NCBI GenBank assembly: GCA_045655705.1
Contig: JAZOPU010000083.1
Span: forward strand, 1-17,593
Source of the DNA: Scatosoma sp045655705
GTDB taxonomy: Bacteria; Bacillota; Clostridia; Christensenellales; Borkfalkiaceae
Reading direction: 5' to 3'
Length of the DNA stretch: 17,593 bases
The notes under the pieces were generated by a model that saw only the letters and a program-made list of their open reading frames with translations, ran no database searches and had not been told where the DNA came from. Both the position numbers and the translations under genes were made by a program. Below, piece after piece: positions 1-7,411 of this stretch. Every line of letters starts with the position of its first letter. The stretch's first letter is position 1.

Positions 1-3000
1 AACGGTTGGTCGCGTTCGACCAATTCCACGGCAAGCGGCAGTGCAAAATCTTCCACGGCGGCAAGCGGTATTATCGATACCGCCGACGCGGCTTGGAAAA
101 ATCTCACCACTTCTGGGCTTGACGGAATAAGTGCCCGCGAGCTTACCCAGGAACAGGCGAAAGCTAACTGGGATAAAATGACCGCAAAGGACAAGCTCGA
201 ATTTTACGAGGCTTGGGAAGAAAATGATAACGATAAGGACGTTGAAGATCTCGATTTTTATCAATCGTTTAATATTGACGAAGACGATCTTCCCCTTTAT
301 CGCGTGAAAGACGACGAGGACAAGGAAACGGCAACCCCTATCGCCAACCCCGGTACGCACGATAATAGCACGGAAAACACCAAAGTGCTTATGATCCACA
401 ACGAATATTCGACGACGAATTATGAAAAATTCGGTACGGCGCAAAAATTCACTTCGTCTTCCAAAGTAACCGTTTCGGCGGGTACAAGCGCAAAATTCTC
501 CGTTTGGGTAAAGACGAGTAACCTTGAAATGGTGGACACGCAAGGCAACGTGCAAGAGGCGCTCGATCGCGGTGCGTATATCGAAATCACGAACAGCTTG
601 GGCGGTACTTCCCTCGACCCCGTGCGCGTGGAAAATATTCAAGCAAACGATTGGACGAAGTATGAGTTCGTTCTCAAAGGCTCGGAATATGCCGACGCAA
701 CCTTTACCATCGTTTTAGGTCTTGGTCAAAGCGGCGGCGACGATCGCTTTGCATACGTGAACGGGTATGCGTTCTTCGACGATATTAAATGCGAAACGGT
801 GCTTTCCACCGACGATATCACAAACGATTACATCGTAAAAACATTAGACGATAACGCGGAAAGCAAAATCGTAAATGCAAGTGTGAATAAGCTTGCGTTG
901 GATTTTTCGGGCGTAAGCACTTCCGTTTTGGCGCTTGACGATACCAAAGCCACCGACACGCGTGAAGAAGCAACGTCTTCTGCGGGCACGGATTATTATA
1001 CTTCCATCAAAGACACCAACCCTGACGATCGCATTAAAACTTGGGAAGGCTTGGGCTTTGATCCCAAAGACGACTTGGTGAAAGTTTTCGCAACCGCGGA
1101 AGATATGAAGAGCGAAAACAACGCGTATTTGCAAACGGCGTATGAAAACTATTTCGCGGACGAAAATGAATACGGTAACATTTTGATGCTCCTTTCGGCA
1201 AGCGGTGCAAGCTACACGGCAACGCAAACCACGCAATCGTTAGCACCCAACTCCTATGCGTTTATCTCGTTCTTTGTGAAAACGTCGAACATGAGCGCGT
1301 TTACGGGCGCGGGCGTTGCGGTTAAGGATAGCAACGGCGAAATTGTTTCCACCCTTTCTTCCATCGACACTTCTTCTATCGAAGGCGTGAAAGTGGGCGA
1401 CAACGAAGATATTTACAACGGCTGGCAAAAGTGCTTTGTGTTCCTGTCCAACGAAACGGACGAAACGCAAGACTACTCTATTGATTTTACATTCGGGCCT
1501 ACGACCATATCCGACACCACCAAAGCTTCCTATCAAACGGGCTTTGCGGCGTTTGCGCAAATGGAACGCGGAACGCTCACCGAAGAACAATTCTCCTATG
1601 CGCAAAGCGGAACGTATGCTTTGATTGCAAACCTTGATGCGGACGGGGAAGAAGAAACGAGCGACAACGGCTTTGACAGCGTTTCCACGGGCACCAAGAT
1701 TGAAAAGGGCTATGCCGACCTTAAAAACTTCAAAGGCGTAACCCCTGACAGCGCGTATATTAAAAATAGCACGGACTTTAATATCAACACTTTGCGCACC
1801 GCAGGACTTCTTTCCAAAGACGAACTTTTCGACGAAGACACCAACGCGGAAAACGGAGCATATCTGGACATTCTCGCAAAGCTTGGTGCGACGGGTAACA
1901 ATATCGAAGAAAAATGGAACAGCGTGTTTGGCAATAGCGACCTTTCGGGGTATGCGTCCAAGCAACCGCTCGTTATCTATAATGAAAGCGAACAAGCTTA
2001 TGGATTTATCGGCGCAACGACGAATATCACCGATTACACGGTTGTTTCCTACAACGTGAAAGTAAGCGAAAACGCGGTAGCGAACTTCTATCTTATCGAC
2101 ACGGACAGCAAAGACAAAGGCGTGATGTCTATCGAAGGCAAGACTGCGTATTTCTACGATAAAGACGGCAATATTTGCTCGGTAGATCCCACTTCTTCCG
2201 ATTTCAATAGCAAGAAAGACGTGGCGTTCAAGTTACAAAAGAACGGTCTTTACAAGCTCAATGCGGGTTGGAAAAACGCGGAAGGCGTTGCCAGCAAAGA
2301 CGCGTTCTATGCAAATTTGGGCGCGTATGCAAAGGATAGCGATCACAACCTTATCGTAGCGGAAAACGGTGTTTCCTATAACTATAATAATAAGTGGAGA
2401 AACGACGGCAACGACGGTATTGCGTTCTATTATAAAGACGGCAAATACTACGCGGACAGCGCGAAAACCGTGGAAGTTTTGGATCTTGCGAGCGTGACGG
2501 CGCTTGAAAAACGCGCGGACGCTTACGGCAAGCAAAATATGCAAATCACCGTAAACGGTACGGGCGAATGGGCAACGGTTACGTTCTATATCCACCCGGG
2601 CGATAGCGGTAAGAATTACCGTTTAGAAGTTTGGAGCGGTTCTCGCGATGGCGCGGATAAAAACCCTGCTAACTCCTACGTGATCGTAGACTCGCGCACG
2701 CCTGATGCGTTGACAGCGGAAACGTTTGCAACCTACACGGAAAATAGGCAGGAAGAGCTTAAACAAATGAACAAGCTTGACGAGTGGTGCTTTGAAAGCG
2801 TGTTCTCGTTCTATGACAATGCGAAGTTCTTGCGTTACAACGAGGAATTAGACGAAAACGGGGTGGGCAATTCCTACGACGATTTCGATCCCACTTCCGC
2901 GGATTATGCAAAAGGCGTTGCGTTCTTGCGTTATGAAAACGGAAACACCTACGAAGTATATGCGGACTACGCGACTGTGGATAAAACGGTTGTGGCGGAC

Positions 3001-3261
3001 GTAGACGAAACGGAAGACGAAACGGAAGAAGAGGAAGAAGAAAAGCCCGAAAGCGAAATTAACGTTTGGTTACTCGTTAGCTCCATTTCCATGACGGCGG
3101 TGTTATTGCTTGTAATTATCTTGATTATATTCCGCAAGGCACTTGGCGGAAAGAAACGCAAAAACCGCGCGAAGAAAGTGAAAGCCAAGAAAGAAAAACC
3201 CGCAAAGAAAGCAAAAGCGGTCGAAGAAGAAAAGGACGAAGACAGTCCCTACAACGATTGA
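1..3261 (+). CDS. Large acidic cell-surface protein with repeated beta-sandwich domains and C-terminal membrane anchor (5' end outside window)
   Basis: The reading frame is open from base 1, so the ATG at 178 is internal and the true start lies upstream; 1086 residues are visible. I do not recognise a named family. I see three similar units, each a helical linker followed by a likely beta-sandwich (carbohydrate-binding-module-like) region. The sandwiches begin near residues 125 (KVLMIHNEY), 395 (NILMLLSAS) and 660 (PLVIYNESE). The first two share a VKTSN strand, and each continues to an aromatic strand such as GYAFFDDI or GFAAFAQM. After an acidic Glu-rich spacer, residues about 1021-1046 form one hydrophobic helix, followed by a Lys/Arg-rich tail of about 40 residues. 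This predicts a single-pass protein with its bulk outside the cell. There is no LPXTG motif. A terminator follows 4 nt after the stop. Glycan binding or adhesion is inference; surface location is fairly sure. Confidence 0.8.
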   Translation, partial: NGWSRSTNSTASGSAKSSTAASGIIDTADAAWKNLTTSGLDGISARELTQEQAKANWDKMTAKDKLEFYEAWEENDNDKDVEDLDFYQSFNIDEDDLPLYRVKDDEDKETATPIANPGTHDNSTENTKVLMIHNEYSTTNYEKFGTAQKFTSSSKVTVSAGTSAKFSVWVKTSNLEMVDTQGNVQEALDRGAYIEITNSLGGTSLDPVRVENIQANDWTKYEFVLKGSEYADATFTIVLGLGQSGGDDRFAYVNGYAFFDDIKCETVLSTDDITNDYIVKTLDDNAESKIVNASVNKLALDFSGVSTSVLALDDTKATDTREEATSSAGTDYYTSIKDTNPDDRIKTWEGLGFDPKDDLVKVFATAEDMKSENNAYLQTAYENYFADENEYGNILMLLSASGASYTATQTTQSLAPNSYAFISFFVKTSNMSAFTGAGVAVKDSNGEIVSTLSSIDTSSIEGVKVGDNEDIYNGWQKCFVFLSNETDETQDYSIDFTFGPTTISDTTKASYQTGFAAFAQMERGTLTEEQFSYAQSGTYALIANLDADGEEETSDNGFDSVSTGTKIEKGYADLKNFKGVTPDSAYIKNSTDFNINTLRTAGLLSKDELFDEDTNAENGAYLDILAKLGATGNNIEEKWNSVFGNSDLSGYASKQPLVIYNESEQAYGFIGATTNITDYTVVSYNVKVSENAVANFYLIDTDSKDKGVMSIEGKTAYFYDKDGNICSVDPTSSDFNSKKDVAFKLQKNGLYKLNAGWKNAEGVASKDAFYANLGAYAKDSDHNLIVAENGVSYNYNNKWRNDGNDGIAFYYKDGKYYADSAKTVEVLDLASVTALEKRADAYGKQNMQITVNGTGEWATVTFYIHPGDSGKNYRLEVWSGSRDGADKNPANSYVIVDSRTPDALTAETFATYTENRQEELKQMNKLDEWCFESVFSFYDNAKFLRYNEELDENGVGNSYDDFDPTSADYAKGVAFLRYENGNTYEVYADYATVDKTVVADVDETEDETEEEEEEKPESEINVWLLVSSISMTAVLLLVIILIIFRKALGGKKRKNRAKKVKAKKEKPAKKAKAVEEEKDEDSPYND

Positions 3262-3265
3262 TAAC

Positions 3266-3297
3266 AAAAAAATAGAGGCGCGAGCCTCTATTTTTTT
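3266..3297. terminator. Bidirectional intrinsic terminator between the surface protein gene and rsmF
   Basis: A perfect 14-bp stem (3266-3279 with 3284-3297) closes on a GCGA loop. It has an A7 tract on one side and a T7 tract on the other, so it can end transcription from either direction. On the plus strand it directly follows the surface protein stop. On the minus strand it lies about 200 nt past the rsmF stop, beyond the repeat element. Confidence 0.9.
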
Positions 3298-3500
3298 GTG
3301 AAATATTTGCTTTTCAAGCAAAAGTGAAGTATACCGTTGGCAAGTGAAGTAGCAACTTCGTTGCAGTGAAGTTTGCCCCCAAGGGGCAAGTTGTGGAAAT
3401 ATTACAATAACTTTTTCGCGGAGCGAAAAAACTTCACTCATGCGAAGCACATACTTCACTACGCAGTTACTTCACTTTTCGTCCTGCGAAATGTTTCACT
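3298..3500. repeat. Modular palindromic intergenic element, copy 1 (full, between convergent genes)
   Basis: Left boundaries are GTGAAAT (3298) and AGTGAAGT at 3323, 3343 and 3365. Right boundaries are ACTTCACT at 3431, 3453 and 3469 and TTTCACT at 3494. The left and right boundary words are exact reverse complements. Intervals hold small hairpins: TTTGCTT/AAGCAAA (3306-3322), a weak one at 3331-3342, GCAAC/GTTGC (3352-3364), TTGCCCC/GGGGCAA (3373-3389), TTTTTCGC/GCGAAAAA (about 3412-3429) and TTTCG/CGAAA (about 3477-3491). The core TTGTGGAAATATTACAATA is at 3391-3409. The right edge supplies the TGA stop codon of rsmF (3496-3498, minus). An RNA from either strand could fold into a nested, branched structure. 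The function is unknown. Confidence 0.85.
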
Positions 3501-4803
3501 TCCTTATGCCTTTTGGTAAATGGTTCTTCACCAAGCCCCCTACCGCTTTACCAAGCCCGAGCGGATAATTTTCCACGCACACCAAACACCAGCCTTGCCC
3601 TGCTTTTTCGTCTTGCACGGCTTCGCCTCGCAAGTATTTCTCTACGCGCGCGTCATTGATTGTATACGATACTACGTTTTTACATTCTTCCGCTTTCACG
3701 CTCATACAAAGCGCGTGGCTGGGCTCGAAACGCCCGTTTTTCATTTCCCCTAAACGAACGCCCGCACGGAGAAGTGAAAGCCCCTGCAAATCAAACACGC
3801 CCTTGGGCAGTTCGTATAAAACGCCCTTGGCTTCGTGTAAGTTGCACGCAAACTTTGCTTTGAAAAATTGTTTTTCAAATTCCCGATACGCCTTTTCTGT
3901 TTCCCGTGAAACAAAATTCTTATGTTCGCGGATACGAACGGGGAGCTCGGGTTTTTCGCCGTCCGCGCGTTTTTCAAGGAGCGCGGCAAAGTGCCCTTCG
4001 CCCGCGCATTTATGCGGGTATAATTTTTCCTGTTTTAAAAGGATAAATTCGGGGTGGGTTTTTAAAAAGTTTTGCACTTGGTTTTCGTCTTCTTCCATAG
4101 AAAACGTGCAAGTGGAATACACGAGTTTTCCGCCCACTTTGAGCATTTTACTCGCTTGCGTTAAAATCTCCGTTTGACGGGTTGCGCAAAGCGCAACGTT
4201 TTCTTCGCTCCATTCTTTCAAGGCTTCGTCCGCGTTTTTGCGGAACATACCTTCGCCCGAACAGGGCGCGTCTACGAGAATTTTATCAAAATATCCCGCC
4301 AGCTTTTTGGAAAGCGTTTGCGGGCTTTCGTTCGTTACCACCGCGTTTTTCACGCCCATTCTCTCGATATTTTGCGATAAAATCTTAGCGCGCGAAGACA
4401 CGATCTCGTTGCAAACGAGCAAGCCCTGCCCTTGCAAATACCCCGCAATTTGCGTGGCTTTGCCACCGGGCGCACTGCAAAGGTCGAGTACCCTTTCTCC
4501 TTTTTGCACGTCTAAAAGGGGTACGGCGCACATTGCCGACGGCTCTTGTGAATAAAACAATCCCGCGTGGTGAAAGGGGGATAAGCCAAGCTTTTCTTCG
4601 CTCGTGTAGTAGCCGTTTTCCGCCCAAGCCACCTTTTCGCCCACAAAGGGCAAAAGCGAGAGTATATTCTTCCCTTTCAAGGGATTGATACGCACGCCCT
4701 TATACGCCTTTTCTTGCTCGTACACGGCAAAAAAAGCCTCCCATTCGCTTTTGGGAAGCTGTGTTTTCATTTTGTCAATAAACGCCTTAGGTAATCGTAT
4801 CAT
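3496..4803 (-). CDS. rsmF: RsmF/YebU-type 16S rRNA (cytosine-5-)-methyltransferase, NOL1/NOP2/Sun family
   Basis: This 435-residue SAM-dependent RNA m5C methyltransferase has a class I SAM-binding motif DLCSAPGGK (residues 107-115), a motif IV DAPCSGEGMF (178-187, with Cys181) and a motif VI STCTF with Cys232, the nucleophile in this family. The length and the extra region after about residue 300 fit RsmF-like enzymes with a C-terminal RNA-binding part, rather than the shorter RsmB type, which has an N-terminal NusB domain. The exact target base (C1407 in E. coli) is inferred from the family only. The start codon overlaps the stop of the upstream exonuclease gene by 4 nt (ATGA), and an AGGTGG ribosome site lies in that gene's tail (4808-4813), so translation is probably coupled. 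Its TGA stop lies inside the last boundary word of repeat copy 1. Confidence 0.87.
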   Translation of the reverse strand: MIRLPKAFIDKMKTQLPKSEWEAFFAVYEQEKAYKGVRINPLKGKNILSLLPFVGEKVAWAENGYYTSEEKLGLSPFHHAGLFYSQEPSAMCAVPLLDVQKGERVLDLCSAPGGKATQIAGYLQGQGLLVCNEIVSSRAKILSQNIERMGVKNAVVTNESPQTLSKKLAGYFDKILVDAPCSGEGMFRKNADEALKEWSEENVALCATRQTEILTQASKMLKVGGKLVYSTCTFSMEEDENQVQNFLKTHPEFILLKQEKLYPHKCAGEGHFAALLEKRADGEKPELPVRIREHKNFVSRETEKAYREFEKQFFKAKFACNLHEAKGVLYELPKGVFDLQGLSLLRAGVRLGEMKNGRFEPSHALCMSVKAEECKNVVSYTINDARVEKYLRGEAVQDEKAGQGWCLVCVENYPLGLGKAVGGLVKNHLPKGIRK

Positions 4804-5762
4804 TCCGCCACCTGTAAAAACTTTTCAAACTGCTCGCTCGTATACACGCGCGCGCCACGGGAAAGCACGGACTGTAAGCGTTGTCCGCTTTCGCCTTCCA
4901 TACACACGTACACGTCACATTCTTCCGCGCGGAAGGTTACGCGCGCAGCCTGAGAAAAAGCGGAAACAAGCAAGTCTTGCGCAAGCGAAGTGTTCAGCTC
5001 CAACGCGTGCGAAAAGCACACGGATACGTTTTTCAGTTTCCCGTCCTTTGCGCGTTTTCTCTTGGCTTTGTCCGCGTAGATATGGAACGCCACGCGTTTT
5101 TTATCCCGTTCTTCCTTGGCTTTTTCCCTGTCGATTTTAAACTGTTCAAACGCCTTGGACGTGCTTTGCGTGATTTCAAAGTCTTGGATTTCTCCCAGCT
5201 TGATGTCGTGTTTTTGGATAAGCTGGGGCAAGGTCAAGCCCGCCTTTTCGCACATGGCTTTGGCAACGCGCATGGTTGCATACGCGTCGTCTACCGCGCG
5301 GTGCGGGGTAAATTCCACGCCCAAGTCCTTGGCGATCGCGCCCAAACCGAACTGACGGGAAAATTCCTTGATTTCGTTCATATAAATAAACTGCGTGTCC
5401 GCAAAACGGAAAGAAAAGGGCGGGAGCGAAAAGCGTTTGCTTTCCAAATTGAGATATTTCACGTCGTTTTGTACCGCGTGCCCGATCACCAGCGTGTCCT
5501 TATCTTGGAGCAAGGAATAAATCTTGTCCGCTACTTGGGAAAAGGTGGGAAAATGCTTAAAATCTTCGTATTTATACGGCAAAACAAGACCGCGCTCGCC
5601 CTTGCGATCGGTCAAGTGGAAATTGCCTTGCGGGTTGATGAGCAAATCTTCTTTTTCTAAAATACGGAATTGCTCGTCCGTTTTACAGTATCCAAACGCG
5701 CAAATTTTTGCGACGCTTTTAAATACCCCCGCACATTCGATATCGAAGAATAAGTAATTCAT
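4800..5762 (-). CDS. DnaQ-like DEDDh 3'-5' exonuclease with BRCT-like C-terminal region
   Basis: A 320-residue protein. The N-terminal about 175 residues form an RNase T/DnaQ exonuclease domain with a complete DEDDh set: Asp7 and Glu9 (FDIECA), Asp100 (HAVQND), His154 and Asp159 (PHRAVDDA). These residues bind two metal ions for 3'-to-5' hydrolysis of DNA or RNA. A charged linker (about residues 205-240, rich in Lys, Arg and Glu) leads to a C-terminal section of about 75 residues. Its pattern (a CDVYVCME strand, then SRGARVYTSEQFEKFL) resembles the end of a BRCT domain; this is a pattern judgement, not a confirmed match. It is the middle gene of the serS operon: it starts 6 nt after the serS stop with no visible Shine-Dalgarno sequence, and overlaps rsmF by 4 nt. 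The substrate is unknown; it could act in proofreading, repair or RNA trimming. Confidence 0.8.
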   Translation of the reverse strand: MNYLFFDIECAGVFKSVAKICAFGYCKTDEQFRILEKEDLLINPQGNFHLTDRKGERGLVLPYKYEDFKHFPTFSQVADKIYSLLQDKDTLVIGHAVQNDVKYLNLESKRFSLPPFSFRFADTQFIYMNEIKEFSRQFGLGAIAKDLGVEFTPHRAVDDAYATMRVAKAMCEKAGLTLPQLIQKHDIKLGEIQDFEITQSTSKAFEQFKIDREKAKEERDKKRVAFHIYADKAKRKRAKDGKLKNVSVCFSHALELNTSLAQDLLVSAFSQAARVTFRAEECDVYVCMEGESGQRLQSVLSRGARVYTSEQFEKFLQVAE

Positions 5763-5768
5763 AAAAGA

Positions 5769-7058
5769 TTAGTTTACCGTTTTAATTACCGTTTTTCCGC
5801 CCATATACGGTTGCAGGGCTTTGGGAATGTTCACGCTCCCGTCCGCGTTCAAGTGGTTTTCCACGAACGCAATCAACATACGCGGGGGTGCAACTACCGT
5901 GTTATTGAGCGTGTGGCAGAGCTTGACTTTGCCGTCGTCGTCTTTATAACGAATGGCAAGACGGCGCGCCTGTGCGTCGGTTAAGTTGGAACAAGAGCCC
6001 ACTTCAAAATATTTTTGTTGACGGGGACTCCAAGCCTCCACGTCACAGCTTTTATATTTTAAATCGGCAAGATCGCCCGAACAGCAACCCAGCTGTCTTA
6101 CGGGGATATCCAACGAGCGGAAGAGTTCCACGGTATAGCTCCAAAGCTTTTCATACCACGCTTCGCTGTCTTCTGGGCGACAAACCACCACCATTTCCTG
6201 TTTTTCAAACTGATGTATACGGTAAATTCCGCGCTCTTCAATCCCGTGCGCGCCCTTTTCCTTTCTAAAACAAGGCGAATAGCTGGTCATTGCCATGGGC
6301 AGTTTTTTGCCGTCGATAATTTGCCCCATAAATCTTCCGATCATAGAGTGCTCGCTCGTGCCGATAAGATACAAGTCTTCGCCTTCGATTTTATACATCA
6401 TATTTTCCATTTCGGCAAAGCTCATAACCCCCGACACCACGTCGCCGTGGATCATATACGGGGGGATTACGTAGGTAAAGCCTTTATCAATCATAAAATC
6501 GCGCGCGTAAGAAAGCACCGCCGAGTGCAACCGCGCAATATCGCCCGTGAGATAATAAAAGCCTTGTCCCGAAGTTCTTCTCGCGCTATCCACGTCGATA
6601 CCGTCTAATTTTTCCAAAATGTCCAAGTGATAGGGCACTTCAAAGTCGGGTGTTTTCGCTTCGCCAAAACGCTGTAATTCCACGTTTTGGCTATCGTCCT
6701 TGCCAAGGGGTACGTCGTCAGCGATAATATTCGGGATCGCCATCATCACCTTTTTCAGGCTCGCTTCCACTTCTTCGTTTTCTTTTTCGATTTGTGCAAG
6801 TCTTTCCGCGTCTGCTTTCACTTGCGCTTTGATTTGCTCCGCTTCGTCGCGTTTGCCCGCTTTCATACATTCCCCTACCTTTTTGGAAAGGGTGTTTCTT
6901 GCGCTTCTGAGCGCGTCGCCTTCCGCAATCAAGCTACGGCGTTTGTTATCGAGCGTGAGCGCTTCGTCTACGAGCGGAAGCTTTTCGTCCTGAAATTTTT
7001 TGCGGATATTTTCTCTTACTTTCTCCGCGTCCGTTCTGATCAGGTTGATATCGATCAT
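5769..7058 (-). CDS. serS: Serine--tRNA ligase
   Basis: Class II aminoacyl-tRNA synthetase of 429 residues that charges tRNA-Ser (and tRNA-Sec where present) with serine in the cytoplasm. The N-terminal about 105 residues form the antiparallel coiled-coil arm that grips the long variable arm of tRNA-Ser (charged helices around KRDEAEQIKAQVKADAERL). The catalytic core has the TSEHSM block, a motif 2 beginning FRKEKGAHGIEERGIYRIHQ (near residue 263) and a motif 3 LNNTVVAPPRMLIAFVEN (near residue 381). Both motifs differ from the usual bacterial forms (FRxEAGxxGxDTRG and LNGSxxAxxRxLxAxLEN), so this is a divergent SerRS type, but the motif arginines are present. The ribosome site AGAGGT (7065-7070) sits 6 nt before the ATG. 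No T-box leader motif is seen upstream; instead the 6S-like RNA ends about 27 nt before the start codon. First gene of the serS-exonuclease-rsmF operon. Confidence 0.95.
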   Translation of the reverse strand: MIDINLIRTDAEKVRENIRKKFQDEKLPLVDEALTLDNKRRSLIAEGDALRSARNTLSKKVGECMKAGKRDEAEQIKAQVKADAERLAQIEKENEEVEASLKKVMMAIPNIIADDVPLGKDDSQNVELQRFGEAKTPDFEVPYHLDILEKLDGIDVDSARRTSGQGFYYLTGDIARLHSAVLSYARDFMIDKGFTYVIPPYMIHGDVVSGVMSFAEMENMMYKIEGEDLYLIGTSEHSMIGRFMGQIIDGKKLPMAMTSYSPCFRKEKGAHGIEERGIYRIHQFEKQEMVVVCRPEDSEAWYEKLWSYTVELFRSLDIPVRQLGCCSGDLADLKYKSCDVEAWSPRQQKYFEVGSCSNLTDAQARRLAIRYKDDDGKVKLCHTLNNTVVAPPRMLIAFVENHLNADGSVNIPKALQPYMGGKTVIKTVN

Positions 7059-7084
7059 TTTATTACCTCTGTCTTTTATTTTAA

Positions 7085-7260
7085 GGCTGTTTCACAATAA
7101 GCGGTTAATTAGTGAACTTTTCACGGTTTAACGAAGAAAACACGGGAAAAGACAAGCGTTTTGCGAGGGCGCATACCCCCAGCGGTATGTAACCGAGCAC
7201 AACGCGCTGGATTTTTTAGTGTTTTCCCGTTAAAAATTAACCGAGTGTTGTGATATAGCC
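7085..7260 (-). ncRNA. Candidate 6S-like regulatory RNA (176 nt, rod-shaped, between serS and the ATPase gene)
   Basis: Read on the minus strand, the 5' end GGCU (7260-7257) pairs with 3' AGCC (7088-7085). CACAA (7252-7248) pairs with UUGUG (7097-7093), and GGUUAAUU (7242-7235) pairs with AAUUAACC (7110-7103). These stems are separated by symmetric 4x4 and 5x5 internal loops. A bubble follows (5 nt on the 5' side, 32 nt on the 3' side) whose 3' strand holds a GUGAA-aag-UUCAC hairpin. The inner arm pairs 7229-7219 with 7153-7143 (one mismatch), then 7205-7197 with 7164-7156 (one mismatch), and ends in CAUACC/GGUAUG (7172-7189). A closing stem, central bubble, long inner arm and about 180-nt length are the layout of 6S RNA, which binds the RNA polymerase housekeeping holoenzyme. 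A consensus promoter ends 8 nt before the first G, so the RNA would start almost exactly at its closing stem. No terminator lies between it and serS, so it may be cut from a longer transcript or act as a serS leader. The structured RNA is well supported; the 6S identity is moderate. Confidence 0.55.
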
Positions 7261-7268
7261 TTTTCTTC

Positions 7269-7297
7269 ATTATACAACTTTTTGGGCAAAAAAGCAA
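7269..7297 (-). promoter_or_regulatory. SigmaA-type promoter for the 6S-like RNA and serS operon
   Basis: On the minus strand, -35 TTGCTT (7297-7292), a 17-bp spacer and -10 TATAAT (7274-7269). The predicted start is at about 7262-7260, at the first base of the paired RNA. No second promoter is evident between the RNA and serS. Confidence 0.8.
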
Positions 7298-7356
7298 TGA
7301 ATTGCCTACTTAATAGCAAAGTTTCCCTAAAAAATCCTGAAAAAATTAAAAATAAC

Positions 7357-7385
7357 TTGCAAACGCCTTGCGCGTGTGTTATAAT
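7357..7385 (+). promoter_or_regulatory. SigmaA-type promoter of the P-type ATPase gene
   Basis: -35 TTGCAA (7357-7362), a 17-bp spacer and a perfect -10 TATAAT (7380-7385). The expected start near 7392 gives a leader of only about 20 nt, too short for a metal riboswitch, so control would have to act at the promoter. It is back to back with the minus-strand promoter, about 60 bp away. Confidence 0.85.
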
Positions 7386-7394
7386 AAATACGTT

Positions 7395-7398
7395 GGAG
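7395..7398 (+). promoter_or_regulatory. Ribosome binding site of the ATPase gene with long spacing
   Basis: GGAG lies 13 nt before the ATG at 7412, longer than the usual 5-9 nt. No better in-frame start lies nearer, so the ATG is kept. The spacing may lower translation. Confidence 0.5.
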
Positions 7399-7411
7399 TT
7401 ATACGAATATT

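Noticed and set aside
178..180. ATG as start of the surface protein
   Set aside because: The frame is open back to base 1 with matching composition, and no ribosome site precedes 178; the gene begins outside the window.
1240..1995. 251-codon minus-strand open frame opposite the surface protein
   Set aside because: It is a shadow frame inside a continuous coding region.
3636..3652. CGCG-rich alternating tract inside rsmF as a Z-DNA element
   Set aside because: It lies in coding sequence and similar short runs recur in this genome; no regulatory context.
4881..5660. 259-codon plus-strand open frame opposite the exonuclease
   Set aside because: It is antisense to a gene with a complete catalytic set, and has no ribosome site or domain pattern.
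7085..7260. T-box leader for serS
   Set aside because: The conserved T-box sequence (TGGNACCGCG form) is absent on the minus strand and there is no terminator/antiterminator pair.
7386..7411. Metal riboswitch ahead of the ATPase gene
   Set aside because: The promoter leaves a leader of only about 20 nt, too short for any known riboswitch.
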